From contig JBLDXI010000020.1 in NCBI GenBank assembly GCA_047495785.1, positions 1,922,001 through 1,986,000 on the forward strand: a stretch of DNA of 64,000 nt, given 5' to 3'. Position 1 is the stretch's first letter. Each line of letters begins with the position of its first letter. This DNA comes from Lepidodermella squamata (lineage: Eukaryota > Gastrotricha). Positions 56,997 to 64,000 of this stretch are shown in pieces. The notes under the pieces are model-generated. The model saw only the letters and a list, made by a program, of their open reading frames with translations, was not told where the DNA came from and did no database searches. Both the position numbers and the translations under genes were made by a program.

Positions 56997-59900
56997 GTTT
57001 GTTGAGCGAATTCAAGGATTGTTTCGCGCGCCATAGGCTGGATATCGGCCTGTGCGATGCCCTTGAGTTCAAGGTCAAGGTCGAAGGCCCGCCGTTCATT
57101 CAGCCGCTTCGGCGTCAGTCACATCATGAGAGGGAAATGGTTGAGAAAGAAATACAAGACTGGGTTAAACACGGCATTGCTGAGCCGGCCGCTACGCCGT
57201 ATAGTAGCTGCCTCCTTGCCCTGAGGAAAAAGGATGGTTCACTGCGCCTAGCCCATGATTTTCGCCGCCTAAATAGCATGACTGTCAATGACGGCTCACA
57301 CCCAATACCGCAAATTTGGAGCCAGTTTGATTTATTGTCGAAAGCACGCATTTTCTCAGCTATTGATATAAATCAGGCTTATTTTCACATGAAAGTGTCC
57401 GAAGATTCAAAGCAATATTTAGGGTTCAGATCATCCCAAGGGTCCTGGACCATGAATAGAATGCCTTTCGGTGCTCAGACCGCCCCGGCCTATTGGAACC
57501 GTCTGCTCACGTTCTGCATGACTGGTTTACTGGGCCGCATCGTCGCCACTTATTTCGACGATATTCTAGTTTTCAGCCCGAATAAAGAACAACATTTTCG
57601 TGATCTCCGCGTCGTGCTTGAGCGCATGCGTAAGATGAACTTGAAAATTAAGGGTTCGAAATGCCAACTTTTTCGTCGCTCCATCACCTATCTTGGCCAC
57701 ACTATTAGCCAGGATGGTTTATCTATCTTTCGGGACCGAGTTTCGAAGGTCCAGAATTTTCCCGTCCCTACGACGGTTAGCGAACTTCGAGCTTTTACCT
57801 CGTTAGCCGGATATTATCGGCGGTTTATCAAGAATTTTGCGATGATCGCGGCTCCGTTATACGAGCTACAACGTAAGAACAACTTTCACTGGAATAAGGA
57901 TGCCGAGAACGCTTTTAATGAGCTCAAAAAGGCGTTGATCTCGCCGCCTTGTTTGGCCTTTCCTCAGTTTGACAAGAAATTTATTTTATCGACTGATGCG
58001 TCGGGGTCCGGTCTCGGCTACGTTCTCGAACAAGACCAGGACGACGGTACCCGGCGCCCAGTCGCTTTCGGTTCTCGAAATCTGACTAAGGCCGAGCGCA
58101 ATTATTCTAGTTGTGAACGAGAGGTTCTTGCCGTCCTGTACGGGCTAAAGCAGGTTAAGCCTTACATCTCGCCGGGTTTGAATTCGATTACCACCGACGT
58201 CATTACCGACGCCGCTGCTCTTCGTACTTTGAACACCTGGAAGGACACCGGAGGTCGGTTGTCCAACTACCTGATGATCCTACAACAATATCCGCTGAAT
58301 ATAATAACGCGCCGAGGTTCGACTCATGCGAATGCCGATGCGATGTCGCGTATGCCTGATCGAGCTACGCCACTCCCGGCCGGCATCAACGCTATGACGT
58401 CCGACCTTACTTTCGATGACGACGTTGTTGTCGACGAGAACGCGTACCACGAGGGCGACCCGTTCCGCTCCCTCACGCCGTGTGGCGTTAACTTGACTCG
58501 CGATGTTTTGATTTCGGCGCAAGCCGCCGATCGTCGTTGTCGCTCCAAGAAACGCCGCCTTCGTCACAATCAGAAGCAGCGTAGCAAATATTTCATAGCG
58601 CCTGATGGCTTGTTATGTCGCTACTACCCTGCCTCTGAATCGGGTTACCAGATCGTCGTACCTGAGAGTCTCATCGTCACCGTGCTTCACGCTATGCATG
58701 ACGAGAAATGTCATTTCGGCGTTGCACGCACCCTATCCACCTTAAAAGATCGATTCTATTTCCGCAATTACGAGGAAATTACTGCTGAATACGTCAAATC
58801 ATGCGCGGTGTGCCAAATTCGTGATCACCCTGTCAAACATCCGCGTGCTCCGATGGAGCCCATCTTTTCGCGTGACGTGAATGAGCTTCTCACCTGGGAC
58901 GTAGCCGGTCCATACCCTACGTCTCGTCGTGGAATGCGCTATATTCTCATCATTTCCGATCATTTCAGTGGCTTCACACTGTGGGAGCCCATTCCAGATA
59001 TTAAGTCCGAAACCGTGATTGAGAAATTGCTCGACTGGATCTACATTTTCGGTAGCCCGCGTGCTTTGCTCAATGACAACGCCCGCTACTTCATCTCCAA
59101 GCTCATCGAGGACGTGACTGATGCGTTTGCGATTCGTCGTATTAAAAGCTCCGCCTATCACCAGCAGACTAACGGCCATTGCGAACACTTGAATTTAGTC
59201 ATGAATAACTGCATCGCGAAATACGTCGTGCCCGGCCAGCACCTCGACTGGTGCCGCTTCGTCAAGGCCTGCTGCTCCGGCTACAATTCGTCTCACCATT
59301 CGACTCATCGCCACCCACCAGCATATCTTATGCTAGGTCACATGCCCAAGTTGGCTATGGACTGGCAGTGCTCCGCCGAGAAGCCTGCATCCCAGCCCAA
59401 GACTCAGAACGAGTTGCGTGAAAATCATGCTTACGGCTTGTATGACAAACTCCGTCGCGCTTTCGACGACGTTCGAACTCGTTTCCAACTCGCGCGTGCT
59501 CGTGAGAAAGAGCGCTATGATCGCAGTTCAGGAAATTGCGAGCCGTTCGATATCGGCGATCTTGTCTACCTCCACGTGCCAAGTAACCGGCCCGATGTGA
59601 TACCGAAATTCGCATCTCGCTACAAGGGCCCGTATTCCGTCGTGGCTCGAGTTTCGCCCGTTACTTACGCTATTCGCTTCTTTGACCTGTCCGGTCGTGA
59701 TATTCTTGCCCATCGCAACCGCCTCAAGTTGGCCTGGTTGCGCGACTTCCCCACGGCTGATCGCTATTCGCAAGCGCAACAGTCGGCCCGTTCGTCGGCG
59801 AAGAGCGCTACAAAGTTGGCTGCGCCGCCCGGCGCTGCGGCGCCTGCGTCGACTGCGCCGCGACCGCCCGCCGCCGCTGCGTCGCCGTTACCTGATCTTC

Positions 59901-60712
59901 GCCAGACGCTTAGCCGCCAGGTTGTTCATGAGCCAACCCGTGACGACAATTTCACGACGGGTGGGTACATACTCCGTAGTTCGAAAAGGCCGACCTCGGC
60001 CAGTTCGGGTACTACAACGGCGACTTCTACAAGTACAACACCGACTACAACGACCGCAAGTACAACGCCGTCAACCGCGACGTCGGCGACTACGACGCCA
60101 ACAACGCCACCGGTACCGCGACGACGTACCCCAAGCACGTCAGAATTGCCTGAAACACCGCCCAGAATGCCTTCACCGCCAATAATAACTGGGCCAGCAC
60201 CGTCTACCTCAGACGAAGATAATCGCCATTCATCCATGTCAGCACCGTCAAACATCGACCATTTCAGTCCAATAATAACGTCAACACCAGCCCACAAATT
60301 TCGAATGCAAAACACTGGCCATTTGACAGCATCGCCAGGATTCCACCGACGACCAACACCATTCCAGTTCGGCATGGACTTGGTTAGCCTTGTACCACCT
60401 GTCCAACCGCAATCGGTGGCCCCGCAACACCGTCCAGCCTCGTCACCCGAGAAAAATCAATCAAGCGTGACGACGCCTGAAAAGTCCTCTACTAGCGTCA
60501 CCTCCGACAGAAACTACTCGCTCAATAAGTCAGATCTTGACGCTACGGTCGTACATCAGCCGTATAACCTTCGCACGCGAGTAACTTTCGCCAACCCCGT
60601 CGTTCAAACATCGCCGAAATCCGGCAAGGCACACACTCGAAGAACACAAATCACCAAAATTTCGAGAAAGAAACAATCGTCAAACAATACAGATTCTTCT
60701 CCTACTGTATAG
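56997..60712 (+). CDS. pol: Ty3/gypsy pol (RT-RNase H-integrase), 5'-truncated
   Basis: One open frame of about 1237 codons begins just upstream of reverse transcriptase. RT motifs: AIDINQAYF (Asp about 123) and YFDDILVFS (about 185-193). RNase H acids: STDASG (333), SCERE (373), TDAAAL (404), ANADAMS (447). Integrase: an H-H-C-C zinc region (LHAMHDEKCHFG, SCAVC) and a DD35E triad (Asp 634 in TWDVAG, Asp 693 in LNDNARYF, Glu 729 in GHCEHLN). A GPY/F-type module (YKGPYSVV) follows. Beyond about residue 930 is a Thr/Pro/Ser-rich tail of about 300 residues, unusual for integrase. Gag, protease and the 5' LTR are absent. All catalytic residues are present, so the source element was recently active. 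Confidence 0.92.
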
Positions 60713-60792
60713 ATTTTATTTGAGCGAAAATTTACTCAACCATTTATTCGAACTGTAAATATTTCTTGATATTTACTCATTAACGAATCTCG

Positions 60793-62919
60793 ATGTCGCT
60801 TACTGGCCTTCGCCTGTGGCTTGCCGTAGCCACGCTCGCCGCTTCACTAATTTCTTCCGCCACCGCTACTCGTTCAAAACGACAAACCGAACTTAACACG
60901 GACGCTTTCACTTCTGACCACGTAATTTTCCCGCAAGCATTGCTCAAAGGCACTAAGAAACAGCTGGTCTACATGTTCGACGACGTTATTTTAACCGCCT
61001 TGAATATGCAAGTTGAGTTTCAAAAGCCGAAATTTATTCGCCAATTTTATCCGGAGGAAGTTCAACACGTACTCGATTTTTGGGAGGAAACTGGGACATC
61101 GCTCGCTCCGTCGCCTTGGGACAAGTTGAAATCATGTGCCGCCTATCTCGGAAAATGGTGTACGCCGATACCGCCGTTCGGATTCTCAGAGTTCGACTGT
61201 TTGTCGCAGTGGGCCACTCAGTGCCAGCCGTCGACCGCGAAGCTGACCGCCTCGTCGACAGTGACTGGGAAACGATACCGCGCCAGGCGTGACTTAGACT
61301 GGATCTGCTCCTCGATAGTTCTACGTGGCATCAACGAACTATTCTCACACAACGGTTGCTCAACTACTGACGAAAATACGAAGAAAGCCCTCTACGCAGC
61401 GACGGCTGCTTTAAAAGAGGATGAGACTCAAATCAGAAAAATTGGCAACGCCACAATGCTGCTGGCGAAACAAACCCACCGGCTAGGACAACGTCTGCAA
61501 GCCGTGGAAGATGTGCTCATAAATTTGACCAGCGAATACACCAGCGATCGGCAGAAGTGGCACAACTTCAATAAACTGACTGCTTTTCACTTCACAAAGC
61601 AGGCAGCGATGCGTGACCAGTTCGCGCATGTCGAACGCATCCGAGTAGGCATAAACGATGGCTCGTTCGGTACCTATGAAATGACCGAGGCCATGGCGAC
61701 GAAAATCATCCGCCAGCTACAAATCTCACCCAGGCACAACGAAACGGTCAAATTACTAACCCAGGGTGTCCCATTGTTTGTCTCGGCCTGGATGTCCATC
61801 ACCGGCGCCGATCAACCCGATGTCATCGACGTTACAATTCGAGCGAAACTTCCGATAATAAGAAACTCGGTCTGCAACATCATCGCCTTGTCCCCGATCA
61901 GCTTGCTGGGCAACCGCAGCTGTTTAACGGCCCCGCGATCTGTCTACATCGGCATGTCCGCCATCCAATGCTCAGACCAGCCCGTCCGCTTATTTCCTAC
62001 CAGCTGTCTCGACGCCTGTACCACAATTTCACCCCACAAAATCGTCTGCCCACTTGAATTCTGCGATATTTCCACGACACCAGACTGGCTACAACAGACC
62101 GGCCTCGTCGCTGATTCCGAGCACGCCTTAGCTCTCGACCCCGTTATCAGCTCGAAAGCCGAGTTCAACTGGTGCGAACAAGCCAGCGATGTTGTGCGAC
62201 TCAACCACAGCTCGTTCCTCCTTCAAAAACCGGCGGCTGTCTCACTCTGGCGCGTTAATGGCACCGCCAGAAAACAAATTTTTAGCCGAAAATATTCGCA
62301 AAGTGGCCACATTTTCCACCTCTCTTGCAACCACATCATTAAAATTGGCGACCTCGAATTACACCCATCGGCCTTTGAATGCGACGAGGATCTGCGCCAA
62401 GAGATACTAACGGTCACCGAGTCGGGTCGATTAAAGCTACTTGACCCCAATACCAGCGACTACCCGACCCAACACAGCAAAAATATCGATAAAATCGTCG
62501 CCAGCCTTAAGGATTCAACCATGCGTGACGAGTTCAACCGGAATGATGCTACAACACTGCAGCTCGTCGAAAATATCAGCGCCAGCTCGGCCCAATTAGG
62601 TCTCTTCACGCAGCTGATGAGTATCTACGTTGGACAAATCGGCTCCTCCAACGACACCAACTCAGCGCTGCTATCGATTCTCCCAACCGGAGCGAATTCT
62701 CTCATACTGACACTGAACACCGTCGCAATCATTTACCTCATCTGCAATAGAAATCGCCCTTCAAACCCGCTCCAAATCCAGACAATAATGCCGACACTTC
62801 AAGTCCCAACCGCCCCACAACCGCCAGGATACGAAATACCGTCAACGGCCATTCCGCTCGACAAAGCCAACGAAGCGGAACCAAAACCACAGCCGCGCAA
62901 AAAGCGCTTCTACTATTGA
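60793..62919 (+). CDS. env: env-like membrane glycoprotein of the Ty3/gypsy element
   Basis: A 708-aa frame, 80 bp after pol. An N-terminal signal peptide (about 26 residues) is followed by basic RSKR. A second polybasic site RYRARR (about 161-166) is followed by a hydrophobic segment (DLDWICSSIVLRGINELF) and a long heptad-like region, the arrangement of a cleaved class I-type fusion protein. There are about 20 cysteines and several N-x-S/T sequons. One membrane segment lies near residues 630-652, and the cytoplasmic tail of about 56 residues contains PTAP and PPGY. Env genes are known in errantiviruses and some other invertebrate Ty3/gypsy lineages. I cannot assign this one to a known class. 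The frame is intact. Fusion function is inferred from layout only. Confidence 0.8.
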   Translation: MSLTGLRLWLAVATLAASLISSATATRSKRQTELNTDAFTSDHVIFPQALLKGTKKQLVYMFDDVILTALNMQVEFQKPKFIRQFYPEEVQHVLDFWEETGTSLAPSPWDKLKSCAAYLGKWCTPIPPFGFSEFDCLSQWATQCQPSTAKLTASSTVTGKRYRARRDLDWICSSIVLRGINELFSHNGCSTTDENTKKALYAATAALKEDETQIRKIGNATMLLAKQTHRLGQRLQAVEDVLINLTSEYTSDRQKWHNFNKLTAFHFTKQAAMRDQFAHVERIRVGINDGSFGTYEMTEAMATKIIRQLQISPRHNETVKLLTQGVPLFVSAWMSITGADQPDVIDVTIRAKLPIIRNSVCNIIALSPISLLGNRSCLTAPRSVYIGMSAIQCSDQPVRLFPTSCLDACTTISPHKIVCPLEFCDISTTPDWLQQTGLVADSEHALALDPVISSKAEFNWCEQASDVVRLNHSSFLLQKPAAVSLWRVNGTARKQIFSRKYSQSGHIFHLSCNHIIKIGDLELHPSAFECDEDLRQEILTVTESGRLKLLDPNTSDYPTQHSKNIDKIVASLKDSTMRDEFNRNDATTLQLVENISASSAQLGLFTQLMSIYVGQIGSSNDTNSALLSILPTGANSLILTLNTVAIIYLICNRNRPSNPLQIQTIMPTLQVPTAPQPPGYEIPSTAIPLDKANEAEPKPQPRKKRFYY

Positions 62920-62970
62920 AAATCAAAATCACGAAGTTTTGTATATATATTTATCAGTGATCTTAATTAT

Positions 62971-63266
62971 TGTAAATTCTCTCACAATACCATTTTCGAA
63001 TTTTTCTCTTGCCGTTATACTCCTTGCGTTTTCCCGCTTTCCAGGAGTAAAGCACCATTTCACCTGGGGAATGTGCTATGCGGACGCGCGACACGCAAGT
63101 CGAGCGCGATTGGTCCGCATACCAACCAATAAGCGGCCTGCGTGCCGCAGTATAAATACCGAAACACAATAACAATAAAATGAGGAGTTTTGGATCATTT
63201 CTGCCTGACTGTTATTTACTCTTTATATCGAACCCGTGTGGTATCCGTACCGTGCCGGATATTACA
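62971..63266 (+). mobile_element. 3' LTR of the Ty3/gypsy element
   Basis: About 296 bp bounded by TGTAA and TTACA (5-bp inverted ends). It contains CCAAT-type words (ATTGGT and ACCAAT near 63110-63130), a TATAAATA box at about 63151 and AATAAA-like signals at about 63172. The right end is fixed by the repeat-flank comparison (TSD-like ATAAT at 63267-63271). The left end is less certain: no strong polypurine tract precedes it, and a TGTATA start at about 62940 is possible. Confidence 0.72.
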
Positions 63267-64000
63267 ATAATATAGGCTATACTACTAATTAATTTCGCCT
63301 CATTAAACTCTCCGGTCAACTCAATTATCGCAATATAAAACAGACAAATTCAAATTTATTCACAGAAATGCATATAAAAGTCTAAACTAAGAGCGAAATA
63401 AAAATATTTTTCGGCCGGATCGTTTGCTTGGGATTGCTCGCGCGAAAATCGAGGACGCTCCAAGATCGGCTCCAGGATCAGCCTGCGGGACGTAGCCGTC
63501 GTCCTCCTCGCTGACTCTTATAGGCAAAGATTTCTCCGAATTGTCTTCATAGTCTTCGTATTCCATGTCATCATAAGAGCAGTAAGCGGGATGAATTGCA
63601 ATGAACGAGAACAAAAATAAAACCGTTAATAAAATGGAAAAATGCATTTTTTTCGACAAAAACCTTCGCAAAAAACTGGCTAAAGTGACCTTGAAATGAG
63701 AGTGCCAGCGATGTCTAAACTTCAGGTGACCACGCATTATTAAAACTATACCCGCGAGAGTCATAAAAACGTAGAAAAACAGGGATATTGGGGAACTGTC
63801 CACCTGTAAATGAAACCTCGGGAGAGGTAATGACGGTAGCCTTTTCTTAATTTTATGCATAGGTACAAAGTAATTGAAAAAGGGATGGCTCTTCTGAAGC
63901 CCACTGAAATTTTCAAAAAGAATGGTCAGGAGTCAGGAAAATTACCCAGAAAGGCTGGTGACCAAAATTTTCTCTAAATTTATTTTATTTTTCAAAAAAA
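63267..64000. repeat. second copy of 55986-56719, right flank of the retroelement
   Basis: Every base compared by eye from ATAATATAGGC onward to the window end matches 55986-56719 at a constant offset of 7281. It begins directly after the LTR end. The repeat continues beyond the window. Confidence 0.93.
63387..63647 (-). CDS. secreted acidic/basic small peptide precursor, gene A copy 2
   Basis: Encodes the same 86 residues as 56106-56366: signal peptide, acidic Tyr-rich stretch, SEEDDGYVPQADPGADLG and a basic C-terminus. Lack of any observed divergence, including in non-coding flanks, means a very recent duplication or an assembly duplicate of one locus. Confidence 0.7.
   Translation of the reverse strand: MHFSILLTVLFLFSFIAIHPAYCSYDDMEYEDYEDNSEKSLPIRVSEEDDGYVPQADPGADLGASSIFARAIPSKRSGRKIFLFRS

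Noticed and set aside
1-64000. CRISPR arrays, bacterial operons, rRNA genes
   Set aside because: No regularly spaced repeats with unique spacers, no Shine-Dalgarno-led gene strings and no rRNA-like sequence were seen; introns throughout indicate a eukaryote.

Overview
The window looks like nuclear DNA of a small-intron invertebrate animal. Coding exons are split by introns of roughly 40-110 bp (a few reach 0.4-1 kb) with T-rich 3' splice sites. It contains TspanC8-type tetraspanins, nicotinic-receptor-like Cys-loop subunits, many small secreted cysteine proteins, and an env-bearing Ty3/gypsy retroelement. Two short interstitial tracts resemble TTAGGG telomere repeat. Several introns in one duplicated family start with GC or GG instead of GT. 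TTAGGG-like tracts, tiny introns, non-GT introns and an env-bearing Ty3/gypsy element together would suit a larvacean tunicate; the intron style also suits a nematode. The sequence alone does not decide, and the species is left open.

Layout. 1-3.1 kb: CpG-rich, no gene seen. 3.1-9.2 kb: two copies of a two-gene unit, each a secreted CxxCFK protein beside a TspanC8 tetraspanin; both tetraspanins are 343 aa. 9.4-11.9 kb: a complete nine-exon alpha-type Cys-loop receptor subunit (704 aa). 13.3-20.6 kb: three tandem genes for a secreted eight-cysteine protein family that I do not recognise. 20.6-25.7 kb: no genes; diverged repeats and CpG-rich DNA. 25.7-28.4 kb: a two-exon, 754-aa proline/serine-rich protein with an N-myristoylation-type start. 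29-51.3 kb: a rearranged cluster of at least three small secreted-protein families (here called MLRQ, AELAE and GFL after conserved residues), with promoter-like modules, segmental duplications, palindromes, MITEs, a Mutator-like transposase fragment, a LINE fragment and a foldback element. 51.6-55.3 kb: a second Cys-loop receptor subunit on the minus strand. 56-64 kb: small acidic/basic secreted-peptide genes and a Ty3/gypsy element with pol, env and a 3' LTR.

How it fits together. The left half is ordinary gene territory with local tandem duplication. The middle (29-51 kb) looks like a fast-evolving birth-and-death cluster of secreted peptides. Intact, truncated, frameshifted and promoter-displaced members lie side by side, and mobile elements sit inside or between them. 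At the right end, a segment of at least 734 bp with no difference found by eye occurs on both sides of the retroelement. The left copy is the uninterrupted (empty) insertion site and the right copy is the 3' flank of the insertion. The element itself is cut off upstream of reverse transcriptase and joined directly to a truncated peptide gene. This means either a real rearrangement between haplotypes or a haplotype-switch assembly join.

Exon models were built by eye from splice sites, frame continuity and comparison among paralogues in the window. No database search was possible.
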